A DNA stretch of 19,779 nt, taken from Anaerolineaceae bacterium. GTDB taxonomy: Bacteria; Chloroflexota; Anaerolineae; Anaerolineales; Anaerolineaceae. Position 1 is the stretch's first letter; every line of letters begins with the position of its first letter. The stretch lies in contig JACZIY010000441.1 in assembly GCA_014860845.1 (NCBI GenBank), positions 1-19,779 on the forward strand, given 5' to 3'. Of the stretch, positions 1 to 6,565 are shown in pieces. A program made the translations under genes and the position numbers. The notes beneath the pieces are model-generated. The model was not told the DNA's origin and searched no databases. It saw nothing but the letters and a program-made list of their open reading frames with translations.

Positions 1-291
1 CAGGACGATATTGCCGATGCCTATTATCCGTTTGGTCGCAACAACATGCTGGAAGTTGCATTTCTTGCAGCCCATTTAATGTGGATGAATAGCCGTCAGG
101 AGATGGAAATTCTTTATGATTTGATCACCACCAATGCAGCTCAGGCATTAGGTGCTGAAGGTCACAACCTTACAGAAGGTGGGAACGCAGATCTAGTTGT
201 CTTAAATGCCGAATCCGTTTGGGAAGCAATCTGGAACCACGAAGCACCATTATATGTAATCAAAGCAGGTAAGGATATCACTGCCCGATAA
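1..291 (+). CDS. Cytosine-deaminase-like amidohydrolase, C-terminal part
   Basis: The reading frame is open from the first base to a TAA at 289-291, giving the last 96 residues of a protein whose start lies outside the window. It begins with QDDIADAYYPFGRNNML, which lines up with the CodA stretch around the metal-binding Asp of cytosine deaminase (GHDDVFDPWYPLGTANML in E. coli). A helical part follows (LITTNAAQALG), then the closing small beta-domain (GGNADLVVLNA...). In this family the enzyme hydrolyses an exocyclic amine from a pyrimidine or triazine ring with one divalent metal; only the terminal Asp of the metal site is visible here. The exact substrate cannot be decided from this fragment, and related aminohydrolases acting on other N-heterocycles are possible. 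A rho-independent terminator follows directly. Confidence 0.8.
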   Translation, partial: QDDIADAYYPFGRNNMLEVAFLAAHLMWMNSRQEMEILYDLITTNAAQALGAEGHNLTEGGNADLVVLNAESVWEAIWNHEAPLYVIKAGKDITAR

Positions 292-332
292 ATACCATTG
301 CTGATCTCTGGTGAACGCTGCATCAGAGATTC

Positions 333-369
333 AAGAGGCTGATGATCTTACAAATCAGCCTCTTTTTTT
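333..369 (+). terminator. Rho-independent terminator of the amidohydrolase gene
   Basis: A perfect stem AAGAGGCTGAT / ATCAGCCTCTT (333-343 and 354-364) with a 10-nt loop runs into a T-run. A second, separate hairpin lies just upstream (ATCTCTG 304-310 with CAGAGAT 324-330). Confidence 0.85.
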
Positions 370-478
370 CACCATTTATGTAGTATTCAAGAATTCAATT
401 TAACTAATGACAAATTTGGCAAATACTAAATATCAGTAATATTAATACAATTCATTTTATCCACTGAATTTGTCTTTG

Positions 479-487
479 TGATATAAT
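479..487 (+). promoter_or_regulatory. Extended -10 promoter of the tRNA gene
   Basis: TGATATAAT is a perfect extended -10 (TGnTATAAT). Transcription would start near 494, about 8 nt before the mature tRNA 5' end. No convincing -35 is present at 16-18 bp, as is usual for extended -10 promoters. Confidence 0.65.
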
Positions 488-501
488 TTTTCAAGCCGAG
501 G

Positions 502-573
502 GGGCCCGTAGCTCAGCGGCAGAGCGCGCGGCTCATAACCGCTTGGTCGAAGGTTCGAATCCTTCCGGGCCCA
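502..573 (+). tRNA. tRNA with CAT anticodon (Met or Ile2)
   Basis: A full cloverleaf can be drawn. Acceptor GGGCCCG 502-508 pairs with CGGGCCC 566-572, the discriminator is A573, the D stem is GCTC/GAGC, the T arm is GAAGG-TTCGAAT-CCTTC, and the anticodon is CAT at 534-536. CCA is not encoded. The 27-43 pair of the anticodon stem is a C-T mismatch. The GGCTCATAACC loop/stem and the TGGTCG variable region resemble bacterial tRNA-Ile2 (lysidine-modified CAT) at least as much as elongator tRNA-Met. It does not look like an initiator, because the acceptor 1-72 pair is G-C and the three G-C pairs expected in the anticodon stem are not complete. Generic tools would label it tRNA-Met. Confidence 0.93.
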
Positions 574-585
574 CTAATTAATCAT

Positions 586-611
586 AAAAATCAGTATTCT
601 CTGATTTTTTT
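586..611. terminator. Bidirectional terminator between tRNA and 615-923
   Basis: AAAAATCAG 586-594 pairs with CTGATTTTT 601-609 around a 6-nt loop. There is a T-run on the + side and, through the A-run, also on the - side. It can end the tRNA transcript and that of the convergent minus-strand gene. Confidence 0.75.
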
Positions 612-614
612 CTT

Positions 615-923
615 TTAAGGGATCCACTGCCCCAAATCGTCCCAGGCATATTCTAAGTGAGCAAAAATTGTTTTTCCTAATTTCTTTTTTACCCGGCGAA
701 GAGTGTACTCCATTAATTTCTCCCCCCCAATCTCGTTTAACCTTCTGCCAATCTCTATGGTTCGTACATGCCGGCATTGCATATTGAAAGAACCACCTGG
801 TCTTTCTGATAAATAATCTTCCGTTTCACCTATGCGCAATAAATCAGTTATTAATCGATCAACTTCATTCCTGGCATAAGCAGGACAGGGAACAATTCCC
901 AACAAATCTGCAAGGAAGCTCAT
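615..923 (-). CDS. Small conserved-looking protein of unknown function
   Basis: A 102-residue soluble protein starting MSFLADLLGI. The ATG is preceded by AAGGAGAG at a good distance, so the start is well supported. The sequence is mixed charged/hydrophobic and looks mostly helical in the first half (NEVDRLITDLLRIGETEDYL). It has a basic patch near residues 76-82 (RRVKKKL) and ends in WDDLGQWIP. There are no membrane segments or signal peptide, and no metal-binding cluster. I do not recognise the family. It stands alone, divergent from the PIG-L gene at 1000 and convergent with the tRNA, and ends at a shared terminator. The strong RBS and terminator make it a real gene despite its size. Confidence 0.75.
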   Translation of the reverse strand: MSFLADLLGIVPCPAYARNEVDRLITDLLRIGETEDYLSERPGGSFNMQCRHVRTIEIGRRLNEIGGEKLMEYTLRRVKKKLGKTIFAHLEYAWDDLGQWIP

Positions 924-999
924 TTTTCTCTCCTTGAAAACTACTTTTATTTTAAATAATTATTAAAATGATTTTATCACGTTTGAAATAAGGGAATCA

Positions 1000-1728
1000 A
1001 TGCGATACATTTTTATTTCTCCTCACCTCGATGACGTCGCTTTATCTGTTGGCGGTATTGTGAATAACCTTGTCAATAATAAAATTGACACGGAGATATG
1101 GACAGTTTTTTCCGGTTCTCCAACCAATGAAAATTTGTCAGACTTTGCATTATCGTTACACAAACGATGGGATTTGCCACTGAATGCGCCAAAAAAACGG
1201 CGTTTAGAAGATAGAAAAGCATGCAAGACCCTTGGGGTTGGATACAAGCATTTTAACCTCCCTGATTGTATTTATCGAAAAGATCAACAAGGTAATCCCA
1301 TTGTAAGTGAAGAAGATGATTTATATCAGCCGATCCCGGCATCTCAACAATTTCTGGTCAAAAAAATCTCTGCTGTAATAAATCGAAATACAACCACGGA
1401 TGACATTGTCATTTCACCTATGGCAATTGGTAATCACATTGACCATCGTATCGTTGTTGCTGCAATCGAAAAAGTATCTCCCCTCTTTTTATTTTTTTAT
1501 GAGGATTATCCTTATGTTATTAAATCTCAAACTTCTACAATAAACTATTCCAAGTTGATCCCAATTAAATTTGATTTACAGTCAGAAAATATCAAAACCT
1601 GGCATGCAGCGATCAATGCCTATCAATCTCAAATCAGCACATTTTGGAAGAATACCAATCGAATGAAAGAGGAAATTATTGAATTTGCCAGCCGAGGAGG
1701 AGGAAAATACTTATGGAAATCTTCCTGA
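1000..1728 (+). CDS. PIG-L family (LmbE-like) deacetylase
   Basis: A 242-residue protein with the two zinc signatures of the PIG-L/LmbE deacetylase fold: SPHLDDVALSVGG at 7-19 (H9, D11, D12) and GNHIDHRIV at 144-152 (H149 as third ligand). Enzymes of this family remove N-acetyl groups from amino sugars or amino-sugar conjugates (for example BshB, MshB). Here the usual AHPDDE is SPHLDDVA, a variant seen in family members of unknown substrate. The region between the motifs has a Lys/Arg-rich stretch (KKRRLEDRKA, 65-74). The start is ATG with AAGGGA 5-10 nt upstream, and TAAAAT at about 964-969 could be its -10. It ends 38 bp before the next gene, which has its own promoter. There is no signal peptide, so it is probably cytoplasmic. 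Confidence 0.85.
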   Translation: MRYIFISPHLDDVALSVGGIVNNLVNNKIDTEIWTVFSGSPTNENLSDFALSLHKRWDLPLNAPKKRRLEDRKACKTLGVGYKHFNLPDCIYRKDQQGNPIVSEEDDLYQPIPASQQFLVKKISAVINRNTTTDDIVISPMAIGNHIDHRIVVAAIEKVSPLFLFFYEDYPYVIKSQTSTINYSKLIPIKFDLQSENIKTWHAAINAYQSQISTFWKNTNRMKEEIIEFASRGGGKYLWKSS

Positions 1729-1751
1729 TTTGGATTATAAATTGAATTCTT

Positions 1752-1760
1752 TGCTATACT
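1752..1760 (+). promoter_or_regulatory. Extended -10 promoter of the 1767-10044 operon (leaderless)
   Basis: TGCTATACT fits an extended -10 (TGnTATACT). It ends six bases before the ATG at 1767, so transcription should start at or within a base or two of the start codon. A weak -35, TTGGAT, lies at 1730-1735 with 19-bp spacing. There is no Shine-Dalgarno site. Confidence 0.55.
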
Positions 1761-1766
1761 TAATAG

Positions 1767-2012
1767 ATGCAGGTCAATCAAAATAATTGGCATCTATGGG
1801 CTCAATACTTGCAACGGTATCATCTGGTAGGGCTATTTCGATTTTTACTGGATGCTGCTGGTCCTGTGAGGATTGTTGCAGCCCAATCTTTATGGTTGAC
1901 GCAACCTTTTGTTCAAAATTCAATCATAAGCCAATTGGCTGCAGTATTGGAAGATCAAGATCAATCAAAAGCATTTCTGGAATATGTAAATAATAGGGAA
2001 TTTGATGAGTAA
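1767..2012 (+). CDS. Small protein of unknown function, first gene of the operon
   Basis: An 81-residue protein (MQVNQNNWHLWAQYLQRYHL...). It looks like an all-helical, amphipathic, soluble or peripheral protein with aromatic residues near the N-terminus (W8, W11, Y14, Y18) and an acidic C-terminus (NNREFDE). One moderately hydrophobic stretch (VGLFRFLLDAAGPVRIVAAQSLWL, residues 21-44) could be a membrane-associating helix; it contains two Arg and one Asp. The family is not recognised. Evidence that it is real is the -10 hexamer placed exactly for a leaderless ATG and the 8-bp overlap of its end with the start of the next gene, which suggests translational coupling. Its role is unknown, but it is probably made together with the membrane proteins downstream. 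Confidence 0.6.
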   Translation: MQVNQNNWHLWAQYLQRYHLVGLFRFLLDAAGPVRIVAAQSLWLTQPFVQNSIISQLAAVLEDQDQSKAFLEYVNNREFDE

Positions 2013-2754
2013 TACCATATTGCCATTTTTTCTGATCTTCATATTATTTATCCTGATTGTAGGAAGTATTTTATATTTTTCTTCAATAAAAAACCGCTTC
2101 GAAATTAGAAAAAATTCCTCAATAATTAATCTGAGGAAATCGATAGGCTTATCCATTGAACACGGTAAAGGACTCCATATCTCGCTTGGGAAATCAGATC
2201 TAAATAATATCCATGGAGCAGCTTCATTAATTGGCCTGGAGACATTAAACCAGATCATTGATCAAAGCATATTAAGTGATAATCCCCCTGTAACAACAGC
2301 TGGAAGTGGTGATTTGACGATTTTAGCCCAAGCCAAACATCAAAATGTGTTAATTGACAAATCAAGTTCTACCTCAGAATTTCATTCTCACTCATATTTA
2401 TCCGGAGCTACAAACCTGAGTTATATTGCAGGTGCTATCCCACCATCTTCAGATGAAGATTTATCTACTCAAATCTTTGTTGGAAATATTGGACCTGAAA
2501 TTGGTATATTACTTGATGCTAATCACAAAAAAAGTCATTTTTCACTACCTGCTACGGATAGTCTGGAAGGCCAATCTGTAAGTTACGCGTATTCTGACGA
2601 CGCTTTGATTGGAGAAGAAATTTTTGCAATTCCTGCTCAAATGTCCAATAATTCCATATTTAAGGTTTCTCTTCTTATTCAGGATTTATTAAGATGGCTC
2701 GTAATTGTCATTATTTTAATAGTACTATTCTTTAAATTCGTTGGCCTTCTATGA
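2005..2754 (+). CDS. DUF6754-like two-TM membrane protein
   Basis: About 249 residues, with a transmembrane helix at each end (roughly residues 5-25 and 225-245) and a globular middle. The middle has KSIGLSIEHGKGLHISLG followed by HGAASLIGLETLNQI and DNPPVTTAGSGDLTILAQ. This pattern matches what I recall of the DUF6754 family found largely in Chloroflexota; the family name is from memory, not a search. I chose the ATG at 2005 over the in-frame TTG at 2002 because AGGGAA sits at a workable distance only from the ATG. The gene overlaps its upstream neighbour by 8 bp and the downstream one by ATGA. No catalytic motif is evident. It could be a sensor, scaffold or structural subunit of a membrane complex. 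Confidence 0.75.
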   Translation: MSNTILPFFLIFILFILIVGSILYFSSIKNRFEIRKNSSIINLRKSIGLSIEHGKGLHISLGKSDLNNIHGAASLIGLETLNQIIDQSILSDNPPVTTAGSGDLTILAQAKHQNVLIDKSSSTSEFHSHSYLSGATNLSYIAGAIPPSSDEDLSTQIFVGNIGPEIGILLDANHKKSHFSLPATDSLEGQSVSYAYSDDALIGEEIFAIPAQMSNNSIFKVSLLIQDLLRWLVIVIILIVLFFKFVGLL

Positions 2755-3371
2755 AAAAGATTTTTCTTTCTGTTATCGCATCTGTATCAGGTCTGTTATT
2801 AATACTGGGATTGTTTTTCCCGGGTACAATTTTGGACACAATCCGCTTATATATTTTGGATTGGGCTATCATTGTAGGCGCAATAGCACTGGCAATAGCA
2901 ATCATCAATTTATTATCTGTACATTGGAATAAAGTCTTCACCAATGAAAAACGTGATTACGCCAGTCCGTTCTTTATTGTTGGTTTTATAACAGTGATAT
3001 TAATTGGAATTTTATTAGGACCAAATAATCAATTTTTTGTGAATCTTACAAGCACCACTATTATTTCTGTTGAAGCAAGCCTGTTAGCAGTTCTTGCCTT
3101 AACACTTAGCCTGGCCAGTTTCCGTTTCTTTACAAGGAAACAAAATCTATTAGCAATTGTTTTTGGAATTTCAACAGTCGTATTTCTGCTTTTATTTAGT
3201 GGCATCTTATCCCTAGGAGAGAAAATACCTCTGATGAAGGCCATGAACAATGCATTAAACTCATTACCGATAGCTGGCAGTACAGGTATTTTGATTGGGA
3301 TTTCTCTAGGCGCAATTCTGACAAGCCTCAGAATTTTGTTTGGATTTGACCGACCTTATGACAGGAAGTAA
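2751..3371 (+). CDS. Six-TM membrane protein of unknown function
   Basis: A 206-residue, very hydrophobic protein. Six membrane helices can be placed at about residues 4-23, 36-58, 72-90, 105-124, 133-153 and 177-198, with short loops and basic residues near helix ends (KVFTNEKRD, FFTRKQ, FDRPYDRK). The family is not recognised. No transporter signature, cofactor motif or conserved charged residue inside a helix is obvious. It starts in an ATGA overlap with the DUF6754-like gene and stops directly against the ATG of the zinc-ribbon gene (zero-base gap), with AGGAAG at the junction serving as that gene's ribosome site. Such packing suggests fixed stoichiometry, probably as an integral membrane partner of the flanking proteins. 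Confidence 0.75.
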   Translation: MKKIFLSVIASVSGLLLILGLFFPGTILDTIRLYILDWAIIVGAIALAIAIINLLSVHWNKVFTNEKRDYASPFFIVGFITVILIGILLGPNNQFFVNLTSTTIISVEASLLAVLALTLSLASFRFFTRKQNLLAIVFGISTVVFLLLFSGILSLGEKIPLMKAMNNALNSLPIAGSTGILIGISLGAILTSLRILFGFDRPYDRK

Positions 3372-5897
3372 ATGACAGATAAAATAAATTGCCCACAATG
3401 TAATGCTGAGAACGATATTTCTGCAATAAAATGCATTAATTGTGGTTTTGATTTACTGTCAAATTCATTAAATTCGAGTTCTGAACCTGATTGGTTGGCA
3501 TTATTGAGAGATTCCAAGGATGAAGAGCTATCGGATGAGTCCAATTCACCCGATACAAATGGAAACATATCCGATCTGAATGATCATTCAGATGAAGATT
3601 CACCAGATTGGTTAAATAGAATCAGGGAAATTAAGCAGGTGGATGATGAATTCGCAAAAATTGAAACTGGTAAAACTGAAGAACTTCATCCTTCCTCTTC
3701 CGCTGACAATTCTGACTTAGTTCAATTCTTGCGAGAGAAAGAAAAAAATCATGATGAAAGTTCAAATGATTGGTTAGCTGATTTTCGAAATTTTCATGAA
3801 CCTGTTGACGATGAATCAATTTTTTCATTAGGAAAAGATGATGAGGATCGTGAAGAAGAAATACCAATTCAGCCACCCAAAATAGATGATATTAAAAAAG
3901 ATTGGCAAATAGAATTTCCCAACCATTTAGATATAGAAAATGAAGAAAATATCACGCCAGCAGAAGAATTTCCTGATTGGTTGAGTAAAAATATCTCAAA
4001 TAAATCTGAGAAGGATGAAGTTTTTGACGATTCAGAAATGCCAAATTGGTTAATGCCCGATCAGGAAGTACCAGCAGAGGAAGCCAGTAATCCAATAGAA
4101 CCGTATAACCTTCCTGATTGGCTTTCAAAGGCTAATTTTCTGGTTGATGAAGAATCAAAAGACAACTCTGAATTGGAAAGTTTCAACGGAACAGAAAATC
4201 TTCCTGCATGGATCGAAGAAATCAATCAAAAAAAGGAAAAAAAACTTATTGATGAATCAATATCTGAGGAAGGATCAGATCAAGAGGTAGAAGATTCTTA
4301 CGATTCAGTTTTATTATTCAATAAGTTAGATATATCTGCCGATTCGAAATCCGAGGATGATTCCGAGCCAGACGAATTTGAATCTGAACTCACCGAATTA
4401 GTACAGGAAATTAGTGCTTTAGAAAAATATCAACCAGAAGAGCCAGCCTTCATTCTTGAGGATTCAGAATTAAAAAGTCTTTCTGTTAATCCATTTATTG
4501 GTATTGATGAAAGCGAAGATTGGATCGATAATATTCAATTTCCTGTCTCCAGTGATGATAAGGATAAAGTTGATTCATATCATCAAGAGGTGATACCAGG
4601 AAAAGATCCTTCGGATCAACATGTTCTGCCATTCAAGTTTGATAATGTTCCTGATTGGTTAGAAAACATTGATTTTGATTACGATGAGATAGATTCTCTT
4701 CAATCTGTTGAGGAAGAGAAAATTTCAAATTCTTCGGAAATGGATGGTATTGAAAAGGGGAAATTGCCGGAATGGCTAAAAAGTATCAGACCCATTGAAG
4801 TTGTTTCACCTGATCTTTCTAGATTGAAATCCCAGAAAAAAATTGAAAAATCTGGCCCATTAGCTGGATTACAGGGAGTTTTGACCTCGGAGACTGTCAC
4901 AAAAACCTATTCTCCACCACCAGCTTATTCTGTAACAATTAATGTAACTGACAAGCAAAAAGCCCACTTAAGAATTTTGGAAGAAATTATTTCTCCTGTA
5001 GTACAGATTAATGAATCAAAAAAGAAATCTAAATCTTTGTTACACAAAATGGAAGTTTTCTTGATTCCTGTTTTTCTTTTATTCATTATTACCTATTCAT
5101 TATTTATAGATCATTCAAATTTAAAATTCCCAGAAAATTTACCGGCAGATGCAGTCAGATTCCATAATCTTGCAACGGGTTATCTCAATCGAAATCAAGA
5201 GCCAAGTCATGTTTTGGTTATTTTTGAGACAGATGCCAGTTCCTATCCTGAGATGAATTTAATTTCAGAAGGATTTTTTGAGAATTTATTTATCAATAAC
5301 CATTGGGTTACTTCTATTGCTACGAATCCAAATGGAGTATTGGTATCCGAAAAAATATTAAGAAACATCCACCTAACTGTTCCTTCTTATAATTTTGAAG
5401 AGAGAAATACAAATCTCGGATATTTGCCGGGTTATGGTATTGGTATACAGGCATTTCTGTCTAATCCCAAAACGACTTCACCCGGAATGGATTTAAATCT
5501 AAAGATTTGGGAAAAGCCACCTCTTTCAGAGATTAATACCATAAATGATTTCGACATGATCGTCCTCGTAACTGATAACTCTGAGAATGCAAAACTGTGG
5601 ATTGAGCAAATTAACTTACTCGTTACAGATTCAGATTTGTTATTAATCTCCTCCGCAAAAGCATCACCTTTATTGCAACCTTATTTACAAACAAATCAAA
5701 TAGATGGAATGTTAAGTGGAGTTATGGGCGGATTGGCTTTCAATCTTCTCTCCCAATCTGCGACGAACATTATTGGTAAGTATTGGGCGATTATCCAACT
5801 TGTAGTCATTGTATTTGTGTTCTTTATTCTGGCAGGTGGTGTGATTACGATTTTTAATAAAGCATCGTTATCTGAAATCATTGAGAAAAATAAATGA
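3372..5897 (+). CDS. Zinc-ribbon protein with repeated PDWL motifs and two TM helices
   Basis: An 841-residue modular protein. Residues 7-24 form a zinc ribbon (C7, C10, C21, C24). Residues 30-475 are very acidic and low in order, with ten short PDWL-like motifs: PDWL 39, PDWL 78, NDWL 132, PDWL 201, PNWL 224, PDWL 248, PAWI 278, EDWI 382, PDWL 427 and PEWL 466. A GPLAGLQGVL segment follows at 495-504. One TM helix lies at about 563-580, a roughly 225-residue domain probably outside the membrane at 581-805, and a second TM helix at 806-828. The domain has a Rossmann-like feel (HVLVIFETDASSY, FDMIVLVTDNSENA) but no recognised active site. The repeats could bind several copies of a partner. It overlaps the next gene by ATGA. 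The function is unknown; a membrane-tethered scaffold is the simplest reading. Confidence 0.85.
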   Translation: MTDKINCPQCNAENDISAIKCINCGFDLLSNSLNSSSEPDWLALLRDSKDEELSDESNSPDTNGNISDLNDHSDEDSPDWLNRIREIKQVDDEFAKIETGKTEELHPSSSADNSDLVQFLREKEKNHDESSNDWLADFRNFHEPVDDESIFSLGKDDEDREEEIPIQPPKIDDIKKDWQIEFPNHLDIENEENITPAEEFPDWLSKNISNKSEKDEVFDDSEMPNWLMPDQEVPAEEASNPIEPYNLPDWLSKANFLVDEESKDNSELESFNGTENLPAWIEEINQKKEKKLIDESISEEGSDQEVEDSYDSVLLFNKLDISADSKSEDDSEPDEFESELTELVQEISALEKYQPEEPAFILEDSELKSLSVNPFIGIDESEDWIDNIQFPVSSDDKDKVDSYHQEVIPGKDPSDQHVLPFKFDNVPDWLENIDFDYDEIDSLQSVEEEKISNSSEMDGIEKGKLPEWLKSIRPIEVVSPDLSRLKSQKKIEKSGPLAGLQGVLTSETVTKTYSPPPAYSVTINVTDKQKAHLRILEEIISPVVQINESKKKSKSLLHKMEVFLIPVFLLFIITYSLFIDHSNLKFPENLPADAVRFHNLATGYLNRNQEPSHVLVIFETDASSYPEMNLISEGFFENLFINNHWVTSIATNPNGVLVSEKILRNIHLTVPSYNFEERNTNLGYLPGYGIGIQAFLSNPKTTSPGMDLNLKIWEKPPLSEINTINDFDMIVLVTDNSENAKLWIEQINLLVTDSDLLLISSAKASPLLQPYLQTNQIDGMLSGVMGGLAFNLLSQSATNIIGKYWAIIQLVVIVFVFFILAGGVITIFNKASLSEIIEKNK

Positions 5898-6562
5898 ATC
5901 AAGATCAATTCTTCTGGTTACTTTTAAGTTTCATACTGACAATTATGGTCTTAAGCTATATATTGGGTGATAACCCATTATTTAGAATCGCTACATATTT
6001 ATTTATTGGTGTGGCATCTGCTTATGTATTTGTTTTAATTTTTTATCAAGTCTTAATTCCAAAATTGATCATGCCATTATTTACTGGTGATATCAACCAG
6101 AGAATAATTCAAATCATTCCGATTACATTATCAGCCCTTTTATTCTTCAAATTATCCAAAAGAACAAGTTCCGTTGGAAACATTTCATTGGCATTTTTAG
6201 TTGGTAGTGGCGCTGCAATTATAATAACAAGTGCGTTTTCCGGCACCTTACTGCCTATGATTGATATTATCACTGAACCTTTTACTTTGAATTCATTAAA
6301 TTTTCAGAAATTAATTGGAGGAATTATTCTTTTACTTGGTGCGATTTCCTCTTTGCTTTATTTTCAATTTTCTACCATTGAAGCTTCCGACAATCTTTCT
6401 ATATTTTCCAGGTTTATGCAATATTCAAAAAAAGTAGGCACGATATTTATAGGCATAACACTTGGATCAATTTTTGCGGGGGTTATCATATCATCCGTAC
6501 TAGCTTTGATTGAAAGGCTAAACTTCATCATTACATTTATATTTAGTTTAATGAGTGGGTAA
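5894..6562 (+). CDS. Seven-TM membrane protein of unknown function
   Basis: A 222-residue hydrophobic protein. Helices can be placed at about 7-25, 28-55, 71-87, 97-117, 139-159 and two more in 180-222. There is a conserved-looking GDNPLFRIATYLFIGVAS segment after the first helix and a short basic loop KLSKRTSS near 86-93. The family is not recognised; I recall similar proteins only from Chloroflexota gene neighbourhoods with the same partners. No transport or enzymatic motif is visible. The start overlaps the stop of the zinc-ribbon gene (ATGA), and the next gene begins 3 bp after its stop. It is probably the second integral subunit of the same membrane assembly as the 6-TM protein. Confidence 0.75.
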   Translation: MNQDQFFWLLLSFILTIMVLSYILGDNPLFRIATYLFIGVASAYVFVLIFYQVLIPKLIMPLFTGDINQRIIQIIPITLSALLFFKLSKRTSSVGNISLAFLVGSGAAIIITSAFSGTLLPMIDIITEPFTLNSLNFQKLIGGIILLLGAISSLLYFQFSTIEASDNLSIFSRFMQYSKKVGTIFIGITLGSIFAGVIISSVLALIERLNFIITFIFSLMSG

Positions 6563-6565
6563 AAA

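Noticed and set aside
304..330. Hairpin before the first terminator as a possible attenuator or small RNA
   Set aside because: Only 7 bp, with no promoter and no T-run; it is more likely part of the 3' untranslated end.
3631..3876. Minus-strand frame rich in His and Leu inside the PDWL region
   Set aside because: Antisense of Asp/Glu-rich codons in a supported gene; no start signal.
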